Source of the DNA: Aristolochia californica
Lineage: Eukaryota > Streptophyta > Magnoliopsida > Piperales > Aristolochiaceae
Length of the DNA: 64,000 nucleotides
Assembly (NCBI GenBank): GCA_029961685.1
Contig: JARWKL010000010.1
Coordinates: forward strand, 9,135,931-9,199,930
Direction: 5' to 3'
The translations under genes were made by a program, and so were the position numbers. The notes under the pieces are model-generated. The model made no database searches and was not told where the DNA came from. It worked only from the letters and a program-made list of their open reading frames with translations. This document shows, in pieces, positions 36,955 through 50,516 of this stretch (position 1 is the first letter of the stretch; the number at the start of each line of letters is the position of its first letter).

Positions 36955-39861
36955 GTTAACTTGAAAATTTAATTTTTTCTACTCCTTGAAATTTTTGGAT
37001 CATTAGGCCACTTGCATCCTCCACAAGTTTCTTTCTTGCATATCCACCACACTTAAAACATTTTCAGATCAATTAGAAGTCTCTTTCCTATCAAATCAAT
37101 TAAGGGTTGCACTAGTGGAATTTTCCAAACATGGATAACAAAACTTTTGTGTTCATTTTTAGTGTGTGAAATAATTTTCTTCACTAAGATTTATCATAGT
37201 TTCCAAATTATTTTGCATACATAAACTATAAAATTTTAATTTTTTTGTGATCTTATATCTTTTTTGTTTACGAGAAAAATGGGGGACTGAAAACTCAAGT
37301 TTGGTTCTAAGAAAGATAAAATTTGAAGATCCAAAATGGAAACGCACAATTGCTGAGAGAGATAATTCCAAAAAGTATCTGTGATTTTTGAGGATAGGCA
37401 AAAAGTGGGTTGTTTGGCTCAGGTAAATATCCAACCACACGTTAACTTCAGAATTTAATTTTTCTACTCCTTGATATTTTTGGATCATTAGGCCACTTGT
37501 ATCCTCATCATGTTCCTGGCATGCATATCCACCACATTTAAAACATTTTAGGATCAGTTAGAAGTCTCTTTCCTATAAAATCTCTTAGGGGTTGTAGTAG
37601 TGGAATTTCCCAAACATGGATAACAAAACTTTAAAGTTCAGTTTTAGTGCGTGAAATAATTTTCTTTACTTACATTTATTATAGTTTTAAAATTCTTTTG
37701 CATACATAAACTCTAAAATTTTCATTTTGTTGAGATCTTATATCTTTTTTGGTAATAAGAAAATGGGAGAGTGAAAACATAAGTTTGGATATGAAAAAAA
37801 AAAAATTGAACATCCAAAATGGAAGTGCACCAATGCTGAGAGAGATAATTCCAAAAATCATCTGTGATTTTTAACGATAGGCAAAAAGTGGGTTGTTTGG
37901 CTCCGTAAAATATCCAACCACATGTTAACTTGAGAATTTAATTTTTCCTAGTCCTTGAAATTTTTTATGATTAGGCCACTTGCATCCTCAACAAGTTTCT
38001 GGCATGCATGTCCACCACATTTAGAACATGTTAGAATCAGTTAGAAGTCTCTTTCCTATAAAATATTTTAGGGGTTGTACTAGTGGAATTTCCCAAACAT
38101 GGATAACCAAACTTTGGAGTTTATTTTTAGTGCGTGAAATAATTTTCTTCACTTACATTAATTATATTTTTCAAATTCTTTTACATACATAAACTCTAAA
38201 ATTTTCATTTTGTTGTGGTCTAATAACTTTTTTGTTTACGAGAAAAATGGGAGAGAGAAAACTCAAGTTTGGATCTGATAAAAAAAATATGAACATCCAA
38301 AATGGAAATGCACAAATGTTGAGAGAGATAACTCGTAAAAGTTTTTTTGGATTTTTAAGGACAGGCAAAAAGTGGGTTCGTTTGGCTCCGGTAAATATCT
38401 AACCACATATTAACTTGAGAATTTATTTTTTTCTACTCGATGAAATTTGTGGATTCTTAGGCCACTTGCCTCCTCAACATGTTTCTGGCAAGCATATCCA
38501 CCACATTAAAAATATGTTATGATCAGTTAGGAGTCTCTTTCCTACATAATCTATTAGGGGTTGTACAAGTGGAATTTCCCAAACATGGATAACAAAACTT
38601 TGGAGTTCATTTTTAGTGCGTGAAATAATTTTCTTCACTCACATTTATTATAGTTTAAAAATTCTTTTGCATACATAAACTCTAAAATTTTCATTTTGCT
38701 GTGATCCTATATCTTTTTTGTTTACGAGAAAAGTGGGGGAGTGAAGACTCTTGTTTGGATCTAAAAAAAATAAAATTTGAACATCCAAAATGGAAATGCA
38801 CAAATGCTGAGAGAGATAATTCTACAAAGTATCTATGATTTTTAAGGATAGGAAAAAAGTGGGTTGGTTGTCTCCGATAAATATCCAACCACAACTTAAC
38901 TTGAGAATTTAATTTTTTCAAGTCCCTGAAATTTTTGAATGATTAGGCCACTTGAAACCTCAACATGTTTCTGGTATGCATATCCACCACATTTGAAACG
39001 TGTTAGGATCTGTTAGAAGTCTGTTTCCTATAATATCTATTAGGGGTTGTACTAGTGGAATTTCCAAAACAAGGATAACAAAACTTTGGAGTTCATTTTT
39101 AATGCATGAAATTATTTTCTTCACTTACATTTGCATAGTTTTCAAATTCTTTTGCTTACATAAACTCTAAAATTTTCATTTTGTTGTGATCTTATATCTT
39201 TTTTGTTTACGAGAAAAATGGGGGAGTGAAAACTCAAGTTTGGATCTGAAAAAAATAAAATTTGATCATCCAAAATGGAAATGGACAAATGCGGAGAGAG
39301 ATAACTCCTAAAAGTTTCTATGATTTTTAAGGAAAGGCAAAAAGTAGGTTGTTTGGCTCCGGTAAATATCCAACCACACGTTAACTTCAGAATTTAATTT
39401 TTTCTACTCCTTGGAATTTTTGGATCATTAGGCCACTTTCATCCTCATCATGTTTCTGGCATGCATATGCATGACATTTAAAACATGTTAGGATCAGTTA
39501 GAAGTCTCTTTCCTATAAAATCTATTAGGGGTTGTACTTGGGGAATTTCCCGAACATGGATAACAAAAGTTTGGAGTTCATTTTTAGTGCGTGAAATAAT
39601 TTTCTTCACTTACATTTATTATTTTTTCAAATTCTTTTGCATACATAAACTTTAAAATTTTCATTTTGTTGTGATCTTAAATCTTTTTTGTTTACGAGAA
39701 AAATGGGAGAGTGAAAACTCAAGTTTGGATCAGAAAAAAAAATTTGAACATCCAAAATGGAAATGCACAAATGCTGAGAGAGATAATTCTAAAAAGTTTC
39801 TGTGATTTTCAAGGATAGGCAAAAAGTGGGTTGTTTGGCTCTGCTAAATATCCAACCACAC
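36955..39861 (+). repeat. HOR unit 1, complete hexamer X-Y-Z-V-W-U (2,907 bp)
   Basis: Monomer ends are 37441 (X), 37924 (Y), 38409 (Z), 38895 (V), 39380 (W) and 39862 (U). Diagnostic variants are: X, GAAGATCCAAAATGG, CGCACAATTGC and, just after its end, TCATCATGTTCC; Y, GGAAGTGCAC and TTTTTAACGATAGG; Z, GGATAACCAAAC, GAGAGAGAAAACTC, a T run before GGATTTTTAAGG and an altered CACATATTAAC; V, GTGAAGACTC and GGTTGGTTGTCTCC; W, AATGGACAAATGC and CTCCTAAAAG; U, GTTTCTGTGATTTTCAAGG, followed by AAATATTATGATCC and ACATCTTTCTAGC. The same order recurs at 45,197-48,101. Confidence 0.88.
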
Positions 39862-42286
39862 GATAACTTGAGAATTTAATTTTTTCTACTCCTTGAAATA
39901 TTATGATCCTTTGGCCACTTGCATCCTCAACATCTTTCTAGCATGCATATCCACCACATTTAAAATATGTTAGGATCAGTTAGAAGTCTCTTTCCTATCA
40001 AATCTATTAGGGGTTGTACTATTGGAATTTCCCAAACATGGATAACAAATCTTTAGAGTTCATTTTTAGTGCATGAAATAATTTTCTTCACTAACATTTA
40101 TCATAGTTTCCAAATTTTTTGCATACATAAACTATCAAATTTTCATTTTGTTGTGATCTTATATCTTTTTTGTTTACGAGAAATATGGTGGAGGGAAAAC
40201 TCAAGTTTGGATTTTAAAAAAATAAAATTTGAAGATCCAAAATGGAAACGCACAATTGCTGAGAGAGATAATTCCACAAAGTATCTGTGATTTTTATGGA
40301 TAGGCAAAAAGTGGGTTGTTTGGCTCCAACAAATAACCAACCACATGTTAACTTCAGAATTTAATTTTTCTACTCCTTGAAATTTTTGGATCATTAGGCA
40401 ACTTGCATCCTCATCATGTTCTTGGCATGCATATCCACCACACTTAAAACATGTTAGGATCAGTTAGAAGTCTCTTTCCTATAAAATCTATTAGGGGTTG
40501 TACTAATGGAATTTCTCAAACATGGATAACAAATATTTGAAATTCAGTTTCAGTGTGTAAAATAATTTTCTTCACTTACATTTATTATAGTTTTAAAATT
40601 CTTTTGCATACATAAACTCTAAAATTTTCTTTTTGTTGTGATCTTATATATTTTTTGGTTATGAGAGAAAAGGGAGAGTGAAAACTCAAGTTTGGATCTG
40701 AAAAAAAAAAATTTGAACATCCAAAATGGAAGTGCACAAATACTGAGAGAGATAATTCAAAAACAATCTATGATTTTTAACGATAGGCTAAAAGTTCGTT
40801 TTTTGGCTCCGGAAAATATCCAACCACAGGTTAACTTGAGAATTTAATTTTTTCTAGACCTTGAAATTTTTTATCATTAGGCCTCTTGCATCCTCAACAT
40901 GTTTCTGGCATGCATATCCACCTCATTTAAAACATGTTAGGATCAGTTAGAAGTCTCTTTCCTATAAAATATATTAGGGTTGTACAAGTGGAATTTTCCA
41001 AACATGGATAACCACAATTTGGAGTTCAGTTTTAGTGCGTGAAATAATTTTCTTCACTTACATTAATTATATTTTTCAAGTTCTTTTGCATACATAAACT
41101 CTAAAAATTTTATTTTGTTGTCATATAATATCTTTTTTGTTTACAAGAAAAATGGGAGAGAGAAAACTCAAGTTTTGGATCTGATAAAAAAAAATTTGAT
41201 CATCAAAAATGGAAATGCACAAATGCTCAGAGAGATAACTACAAAAAGTTTTTTTTTATTTTTAAGGATAGGCAAAAAGTGGGTTGTTTGGCTCCGGTAA
41301 ATATCGAACCACACATTAACTTGAGAATTTAATTTTTTCTAATCCTTGAAATTTTTGGATCCTTAGGCCACTTGCATCCTCACCATGTTTCTGGCATGCA
41401 TATCCACCACATTTAAAACATGTTATGATCAGTTAGAAGTCTCTTTCCTATAAAATCTATTAGGGGTTGTACAAGTGGAATTTCCCAAACATGGATGACA
41501 AAACTTTGGAGTTCATTTTTAGTGTTTGAAATAATTTTCTTCGCTCACATTTATTATAGTTTTCAAATTCTTTTGTATACATAAACTCTTAAATTTTTAT
41601 TTTGTCGTGATCTTATATCTTTGTTGTTTACGAGAAAAATAGGACAGTGAATACTCTAGTTTGGATCTGAAAAAAATAAAATTTGAACATCCAAAAAGGA
41701 AATGGACAAATGCTAAAGGAGATAATTCCTAAAAGTATCAGTGATTTTTAAGGATAGGCAAAAAGTAGGTTATTTGGCTCCGGTAAATATCCAACCACAC
41801 GTTAACTTCAGAATTTAATTTTTTCTACTCCTTGAAATTTTTGGATCATTAGGCCACTTGCATCCTCATAATGTTTCTTGCATGCATATCCACCACATTT
41901 AAAACATTTTAGGATCAGTTGGAAGTCTCTTTCCTATAAAATCTATTTGGGGTTGTACTAGTGGAATTTCCCAAACATGGATAACAAAACTTTGAAGTTC
42001 CGTTTTAATGCGTGAAATAATTTTCTTCACTTACATTTATTATAGTTTTAAAATTCTTTTGCATACATAAACATTAAAATTTTCATTTTGTTGCGATCTT
42101 ATATCTATTTTGGTTTCGAGAAAAATGGGAGAGTGAAAACTCAAGTTGGGATTTGAAAAAAATAAAATTTGAACATCCAAAATGGAAATGCACAAATGCT
42201 CAGAGAGATAATTCCAAAAAGTTTCTGTGATTTTTAAGGATAGGCAAAAAGTGGGTTGTTTGGCTCTGGTAAATATCCAACCACAC
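39862..42286 (+). repeat. HOR unit 2, pentamer X-Y-Z-(V/W)-U
   Basis: Monomer ends are 40347 (X), 40830 (Y), 41315 (Z), 41801 (hybrid) and 42287 (U). The hybrid has the V mark GTGAATACTCTAG at about 41,650, then the W marks AATGGACAAATGC and TTCCTAAAAG. A V and a W monomer have therefore been fused into one of normal length (486 bp), with the crossover between about 41,660 and 41,700. The other four monomers keep their order. Confidence 0.86.
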
Positions 42287-43255
42287 GTTAACTTGAGAAT
42301 TTAATTATTTCTACTCCTTGAAATTTTTGGATCCTTAGGCCACTTGCATCCTCAACATCTTTCTAGCATGCATATCCACCACATTTAAAAGATGTTAGGA
42401 TCAGTTAGAAGTCTCTTTCCTATCAAATCTATTAGGGGTTGTACTAGTGGAATTTCCCAAACATGGATAACAAAACTTTGGAGTTCATTTTTCATGCGTG
42501 AAGTAATTTTATTCACTTACATTTATCTTAGTTTTTAAATAATTTCGTAGACTTAAACTCTAAAATTTTCATTTTGTTGTGATCTTATATCTTTTTTGTT
42601 TACGCGAAAAATGGGAGAGTGAAAACTTAAGTTTGGTTCTGAAAAAAAAAATTGAACATAAAAAATGGAAATGCACATTTGCTAAGAAAGATAATTCAAA
42701 AATGTTTTCGTAATTTTTAAGGATAGGCAAAAAAAGGGATGTTGGGCTCCGGTAAATATCCAACCACACGTTAACTAGAGAATTCAATTTTTTATACTCC
42801 TTGAAATTTTTGGATCCTTAGGCCACTTGCATCCTCAACATCTTTCTACCATGCATATCCACCAAATTTAAAACATGTTAGGATCAGTTAGAAGTCTCTT
42901 TCCTATCAAATCTATTAGGGCTTGTACTAGTGGAATTTCCCAAACATTGACAAAAAAACTTTGGAGTTCATTTTTAGTGCAAGAAATAATTTTCTGCACA
43001 TACATTTATTATAGTTTTCAAATTCTTTTGCATACATAAACTAGAAAATTTTCATTTTCTGGTGATCTTATATCTTTTTTGTTTATGAGAAAAATGGGAG
43101 AGTGAAAACTCAAGTTTGGATCTGAAAAAAATAAAATTTGAACATCCAAAATGGAAATGCATAAATGCTCAGAGAGATAATTCCGAAACGTATCAGTGAT
43201 TTTTAAGGTTAGGAAAAAAGGGGGTTATTTGGCTTCGTTAAATATGCAACCACAC
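42287..43255 (+). repeat. Two extra monomers between HOR units
   Basis: Monomer ends are 42770 and 43256. They match 35,985-36,955 rather than any of the six HOR types, sharing ACATTGACAAAAAAAC and GTGCAAGAAATAA. The unit ending at 42770 has ATGTTGGGCTCC, a form otherwise typical of the right-hand subfamily; one shared base is not enough to infer exchange. Their position before an X monomer in both places suggests they were once part of a longer HOR. Confidence 0.82.
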
Positions 43256-45196
43256 GTTAACTTGAGAATTTAATTTTTTCTACTCCTTGAAATTTTTGGA
43301 TCATTAGGCCACTTGCATCCTCCACAAGTTTCTGTCTTGCATATGCACCACACTTAAAACATGTTCGGATTAGTTAGAAATCTCTTTCCTATCAAATCAA
43401 TTAGGGGTTGTACTAGTGGAATTTCCCAAACATGGATAACAAAACTTTGGAGTTCATTTTTAGTGCGTGAAATAATTTTCTTCACTAAGATTTATCATAG
43501 TATCCAAATTCTTTTGCATACATAAACTATAAAATTTTCATTTTGTTGTGATCTTATATCTTTTTTGTTTACGAGAAAAATGGGGGAGTGAAAACACAAG
43601 TTTGGATCTGAAAAAAATAAAATTTGAAGATCCAAAATGGAAATGCACAATTGCTGAGAAAGATAATTCCAAAAATTATCTGTGATTTTTAAGGATAGGC
43701 AAAAAGTGGGTTGTTTGGCTCCGGTAAATGTCCAACCACACGTTAACTTCAGAATTTAATTTTTCTACTCGTTGAAATTTTTGTATCATTAGGCCACTTG
43801 CATCCTCATCATGTTCCTGGCATGCATATCCACCACATTTAAAACATGTTAGGATCAATTAGAAGTCTCTTTCCTATAAAATCTCTTAGGGGTTGTACTA
43901 GTGGAATTTCCCAAACATGGATAACAAAACTTTGAAGTTCAGTTTTAGTGCGTGAAATATTTTTCTTTACTTAACATTTATTATAGTTTTAAAATTCTTT
44001 TGCATACATAAACTCTAAAATTTTCATTTCGTTGAGATCTTATATCTTTTTTGGTTGTAAGAAAAAAGGGAGAGTGAAAACACAAGTTTGGATCTGAAAA
44101 AAAAAAAAAATTTGAACATCCAAAATGGAAGTGCACAAATGCTGAGAGTGATAATTCCAAAAAGTATCTTTGATTTTTAATGATAGGCAAAAAGAGGGTT
44201 GTTTGGCTCTGGAAAATATCCAACGACATGTTAACTTGTGCATTTAATTTTTTCTAGTTCTTGAAATTTTTTGATGATTAGGCCACTTGCATCCTAAACA
44301 TGTTTCTGGCATGCATGTCCACCACATTTAAAACATGTTAGGATCAGTTACAAGTCTCTTTCCTATCAAATCTATTAGGGGTTGTACTAGTGGAATTTCC
44401 CAAACATGGATAACCAAACTTTGGAGTTCATTTTTAGTGCGTGAAATAATTTTCTTCACTTACATTTATTATATTTTTCAAATTCTTTAGCATACATAAA
44501 CTCTAAAATTTTCATTTTGTTGTGATCTATTATCTTTTTTGTTTACGAGAAAAATGGGAGAGAGAAAACTCAAGTTTGGATCTGAAAAAAATAAAATTTG
44601 AACATCCAAAATGGAAATGGACAAATGCTGAGAGAGATAATTCCTAAAAGTATCTGTGATTTTTAAGGATAGGCAAAAAGTAGGTTGTTTGGCTCCGGTA
44701 AATATCCAACCACACGTTAACTTCAGAATTTAATTTTTTCTACTCGGAATTTTTGGATCATTAGTCCACTTTCATCCTCATCATGTTTCTGGCATGCATA
44801 TGCATCACATTTAAAGCATGTTAGGATCAATTAGAAGTCTCTTTCCTATAAAATCTATTAGGGGTTGTACTAGTGGAATTTTCCAAACAAGGATAACAAA
44901 GCTTTGGAGTTCATTTTTAGTGCGTGAAATAATTTTCTTCACTTACATTTATTATATTTTTCAAATTCTTTTGCATACATAAACTTTAAAATTTTCATTT
45001 TTTTGTGATCTTAAATCTTTTTTGTTTACGAGAAAAATGGGAGAGTGAAAACTCAAGTTTGGATCAGAAAAAAAAAAATTCAACATCCAAAATGGAAATA
45101 CACAATTGCTGAGAGAGATAATTCCAAAAAGTTTCTTTGATTTTTAAGGATAGGTAAAAAGTGGGATGTTTGGCTCCGATAAATATCCAACCACAC
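43256..45196 (+). repeat. HOR unit 3, tetramer X-Y-(Z/W)-U
   Basis: Monomer ends are 43742 (X), 44230 (Y), 44716 (hybrid) and 45197 (U). The third monomer begins as Z (GGATAACCAAAC at about 44,405, GAGAGAGAAAACTC at about 44,562) and ends as W (AATGGACAAATGC, TTCCTAAAAG). The crossover between Z and W removed V and two half monomers, with the fused unit still 486 bp. The Y unit is 488 bp, the longest regular interval, owing to a longer A run near 44,098. Confidence 0.86.
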
Positions 45197-48100
45197 GTCA
45201 ACCTGAGAATTTAATTTTTTCTACTCCTTGAAATATTATGATCCTTAGGCCACTTGAATCCTCAACATCTTTCTAGCATGCATATCCATCACATTTAAAA
45301 GATGTTAGGATCAGTTAGAAGTCTCTTTCCTATCAAATCTATTAGGGGTTGTACTAGTGGAATTTCCCAAACATGGATAACAAATCTTTGGAGTTCATTT
45401 TTAGTGCGTGAAATAATTTTCTTCACTAACATTTATCATAGTTTCCAAATTCTTTTGCATACGTAAACTATAAAATTTTCATTTTGTTGTGATCTTATAT
45501 CTTTTTTGTTTACGAGAAAAATGGGGGAGTGAAAACTCTAGTTTGGATTTGAAAAAGATAAAATTTGAAGATCCAAAATGGAAGCGCACAATTGCTAAGA
45601 GAGATAATTTCAAAAAGTATCTGTGATTTTTATGGATAGGCAAAAAGTGGGTTGTTTAGGTCCGATAAATATCCAACCACATGTTAACTTCAGAATTTAA
45701 TTTTTCTACTCCTTGAAATTTTTGGATCATTAGGCCACTTGCATCCTATTATGTTCCTGGCATGCATATCCACCACATTTAAAACATGTTAGGATATGTT
45801 AGAAGTCTCTTTCCTATAAGATCTCTTAGGAGTTGTACTAGTGGAATTTCCTAAACATGGATAACAAAACTTTGAAGTTCAGTTTTAGTGCATGAAATAA
45901 TTTTCTTTACTTACATTTATCATAGTTTTAAAATTCTTTTGCATACATAAACTCTAAAATTTTCTTTTTGTTGAGATCTTATATCTTTTTTGGTAATAAG
46001 AAAAATGGGACAGTGAAAACAGAAGTTAGGATCTGAAAAAGAAAAAATTTACCATGCAAAATGGAAGTGCACAAATGCTGAGAGGGATAATTCCAAAAAG
46101 TATCTGTGATTTTTAACGATAGGCAAAAAGCAGGTTGTTTGGCTCCGGAAAATATCCAACCACATGTGAACTTGAGAATTTAAATTTTTCTAGGCCTTGA
46201 AATTTTTTGATGATTAGGCCACTTGCATCCTCAACATGTTTATGCATGCATGTCCACCACATTTAAAACATGTTAGGATAAGTTATAAGTCTCTTTCCTA
46301 TAAAATATATTAGGGGTTGTACAAGTGAAATTTCCCAAACATGGATAACCAAACTTTGGAGTTCATTTTTAGTGCGTGAAATAATTTTCTTCACTTACAT
46401 TAATTATATTTTTCAAATTCTTTTGCATACATAAAGTCTAAAATTTTCATTTTGTTGTGATCTAATATCTTTTTTTTTACGAGAAAAATGGGAGAGAGAA
46501 AACTCAAGTTTCGATCTGATAAAAAAAAATTTGAACATCCAAAATGGAAATGCACAAATACTGAGAGAGATAACTCGAAAAGTTTTTTTGGATTTTGAAG
46601 GATAGGCAAAAAGTGGGTTGTTTGGCTCCGATAAATATCGAACCACACATTAACTTGAGAATTTAATTTTTTCTACTCCATGAAATTTTTTGATCCTTAG
46701 GCCACTTGCATCCTCAACATGTTTCTGGCATGCATATCCACCACATTTAAAACATGTTATGATTAGTTAGAAGTATCTTTCCTACAAATTCTATTAGGGG
46801 TTGTACAAGTGGAATTTCCCAAACATGGATGACAAAACTTTGGAGTTCATTTTTAGTGCGTGAAATAATATTCTTCACTCACATTTATTATAGTTTAAAA
46901 ATTCTCTTGCATACATAAACTCTAAAATTTTCATTTTGTTGTGACCTTATATCTTTTTTGTTTACGAGAAAAATGGGAGAGTGAAGACTCTAGTTTGGAT
47001 CTGAAAAAAATAAAATTTGAACATCCAAAATTGAAATGCACAAATGTTGAGAGAGATAATTCCAAAAAGTATCTCTGATTTTTAAGGATAGGAAAAAGGT
47101 GGGTTGGTTGTCTCCGGTAAATATCCAACCACAGATTAACTTGAGAATTTAACTTTTTCTAGTCCCTGAAATTTTTGGATCATTAGGCCACTTGCATCCT
47201 CAACATGTTTCTGGCATGCATATCCACCACATTTAAAACAAGTTAGGATCTATTAGAAGTCTCTTTCCTATAATATCTATTAGGGGTTGTACCAATGGAA
47301 TTTCCCAAACAAGGATAACAAAACTTTGGAGTTCATTTTTAGTGCGTGAAATAATTTTCTTCGCTTACATTTATCATTGTTTTCAAATTCTTTTGCATAC
47401 ATAAAGTCTAAAATTTTCATTTTGTTGTGATCTTATATCTTTTTTGTTTACGAGAAAAATGGGGGAGTGAAAACTCAAGTTTGGAACTGAAAAAAATAAA
47501 ATTTGAACATCGAAAATGGAAATGGACAAATGCTGAGAGTGATAATTCATAAAAGTATCTGTGATTTTTAAGGATAGGCAAAAAGTAGGTTCTTTGGCTC
47601 CGGTAAATATCCAACCACAAGTTAACTTCAGAATTTAATTTTTTCTACTCCTTGGAATTTTTGGATCAGTAGGCCGCTTTCATCCTCATCATGTTTCTGG
47701 CATGCATATGCATCACATTTAAAACATGTTAGGATCAGTTAGTAGTCTTTTCCCAATAAAATCTATTAGGGGTTGTACTAGTGGAATTTCCCAAACATGG
47801 ATAACAAAATTTTGGAGTTCATTTTTACTACGTGAAATAATTTTCTTCACTTACATTTATTATATTTTTCAAATTCCTTTGCATACATAAACTTTAAAAT
47901 TTTCATTTTGTTGCGATTTTAAATCTTTTTTGTTTACGAGAAAAATGGGAGAGCGAAAACTCAAGTTTGGATCAGAAAAAAAAAAATTTGAACATCCAAA
48001 ACTGAAATGCACAAATGCTAGGGAGATCAAAAAAATTTCTATGATTTTTAAGGAAAGGCAAAAAGTGGGTTGTTTGGCTCTGGTAAATATCCAACCACAC
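45197..48100 (+). repeat. HOR unit 4, complete hexamer X-Y-Z-V-W-U (2,904 bp)
   Basis: Monomer ends are 45683 (X), 46166 (Y), 46649 (Z), 47135 (V), 47621 (W) and 48101 (U). It agrees with unit 1 type by type at an offset of about 8,241 bp. The agreement extends to variants particular to these two units, such as GTGAAGACTC and GGGTTGGTTGTCTCC in V and GGTAATAAGAAAA in Y. Confidence 0.88.
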
Positions 48101-50516
48101 GTTAACATGAGAATTTAATTTTTTCTACCCCTTGAAATATTATGATCCTTGGGCTACTTGCATCCTCAACATCTTTCTAGCATGCATATCCACCACATTT
48201 AAAAGGTGTTAGGATCAGTTAGAAGTCTCTTTCCTATCAAATCTATTTGGGGTTGTACTAGGGGAATTTCCCAAACATGGATAACAAATCTGTGGAGTTC
48301 ATTTTTAGTGCATGAAATAATTTTTTGCACTAACATTTATCATAGTTTCAAATTCTTTTGCATACATCAACTATAAAATTTTCTTTTTGTTGTGATCTTA
48401 TATCTTTTTTGTTTACGAGAAAAATGGGGGAGTGAAAACTCAAGTTTGGATCTGAAAAAAAAATTTGAAGATCCAAAATGGAAACGCACAATTGCTGAGA
48501 GAGATACTTCCAAAAAGTATCTGTGATTTTTATGGATAGGCAAAAAGGAGGTTGTTTGGTTTCGGTAAATATCCAACCACACATTAACTTCAGAATTTAA
48601 TTTTTCTACTCGAAATTTTTGGATCATTAGGCCACTTGCATCCTCATCATGTTCTTGGCATGCATATCCTCCACACTTAAAACATGTTAGGATCAGTTAG
48701 AAGTCTCTTTCCAATAAAATCTATTAGGGGTTGTACTAGTGGAATTTGCCAAACATGGATAACAAAACTTTGAAGTTCAGTTTTAGTGTGTGAAATAATT
48801 TTCTTCACTTACATTTATTATAGTTTTAAAATTCTTATGCATACATAAACTCTAAAATTTTCTTTTTGTTGTGATCTTATATCTTTTTTGGTTATGAGAA
48901 AAATGGGGGAGTGAAAACACAAATTTGGATCTTACAAAAAAATTTTGAACATTCAAAGTGGAAGTGCACAAAAGCTGAGAGAAATAATTCCAAAAACAAT
49001 CTGTGAATTTTAATGATAGACTAAAAGTGGGTTGTTTGGCTCCGGAAAATATCCAACCACATGTTAACTTGAGAATTTAATTTTTTCTAGACCTTGAAAT
49101 TTTTTTATCATTAGGCCTCTTGCATCCTCAACATGTTTCTTGCATGCATATCCACCACATTTAAAACATGTTAGGATCAGTTAGAAGTCTCTTTCCTATA
49201 AAATATATTAGGGGTGTTACTAGTGGAATTTCCCAAACATGGATAACCATAATTTGGAGTTTATTTTTAGTGCGTGAAATAATTTTCTTCACTTACATTA
49301 ATTATATTTTTCAAATTCTTTTGCATACATAAACTCCAAAATTTTTATTTTGTTGTCATCTAATATCTTTCTTGTTTACGAGATAAATAGGAGAGAGAAA
49401 ACTCAAGTTTGGATCTGATAAAAAAAAAATTTGAACATCCAAAATGGAACTGCACAAATGCTGAGAGAGACAACTCCAAAAAGGTTTTTTTGATTTTTAA
49501 GGATAGGCAAAAAGTAGGTTGTTTGGCTCTGGTAAATATCGAACCACACATTAACTTGAGAATTTAATTTTTTCTACACCTTGAAATTTTTGGATCCTTA
49601 GGGCACTTGCATCCTCACCATGTTTCTGGCATGCATATCCACCACATTTAAAACATGTTATGATCAGTTAGAAGTCTCTTTCCTATAAAATCTATTAGGG
49701 GTTGTACAAGTGGAATTTCCCAAACATGGATGACAAAACTTTGGAGTTCAGTTTTAGTGCTTGAAATAATTTTCTTCACTCACATTTGTTATAGTTTTCA
49801 AATTCTTTTGCATACATAAACTCTAAAATTTTCATTTTGTCGTGATCTTATATCTTTGTTGTTTACGAGAAAAATGGGAGAGTGAATACTCTAGTTTGGA
49901 TCTGAAAAAAATAAAATTTGAACATCCAAAATGGAAATGCACAAATACTGAGAGAGATAATTTCAAAAAGTATCTATGATTTTTAAGGATAGGCAAAAAG
50001 TGGATTGTTTGGCTCCGGTAAATATCCACACATTAACTTGAGAATTTAATTTTTTCTAGTCCTTGAAATTTTTAGATCATTGGGCCACTTGCATCCTCAA
50101 CATGTTTCTGGCATGCTTATCCTCCACATTTAAAACATGATAGGATCTGTTAGAAGTCTCTTTCCTATAATATCTATTAGGGGTTGTACTAGTGGAATTT
50201 CCCAGACAAGGATAACAAAACTTTGGAGTTCATTTTTAGTGTGTGAAATAATTTTCTACACTTACATTTACATAGTTTTCAAATTCTTTGCCATACATAA
50301 AGTCTAAAATTCTCATTTTGTTGTGATCTTATATCTTTTTTGTTTACGAGAAAAATGGGGGAGTGAAAACTCAAGTTTGGATCTAAAAAAAATAAAATTT
50401 GAACATCCAAAATGGAAATAGACAAATACTGAGGGAGATAATTCCTAAAAGTATCTGTGATTTTTAAGGATAGGTAAAAAGTAGGTTATTTGGCTCCGGT
50501 AAATATCCAACCACAC
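48101..50516 (+). repeat. HOR unit 5, X-Y-Z-V-W without U
   Basis: Monomer ends are 48583 (X), 49063 (Y), 49550 (Z), 50032 (V) and 50517 (W). X, Y, Z and the first half of V match unit 2 at an offset of 8,232-8,236 bp: ACAATCT before the Y end, TAGACCTTGAAATTTTTT, ATTAGGCCTCTTGC, CATGGATGACAAAAC, TTTGTCGTGATC, CTTTGTTGTTTACGAG and GTGAATACTCTAG. The U monomer is absent. The V end has lost 4 bp, reading ATATCCACACATTAAC. Confidence 0.86.

Noticed and set aside
42720..42770. Right-hand subfamily monomer inserted in the left domain (GTTGGGCTCC at about 42,740)
   Set aside because: Only one diagnostic base is shared. The other subfamily marks (GTTACAAG, GGAACTTCCC, TTTTTTCTTTACG) are absent, so an independent mutation is simpler.
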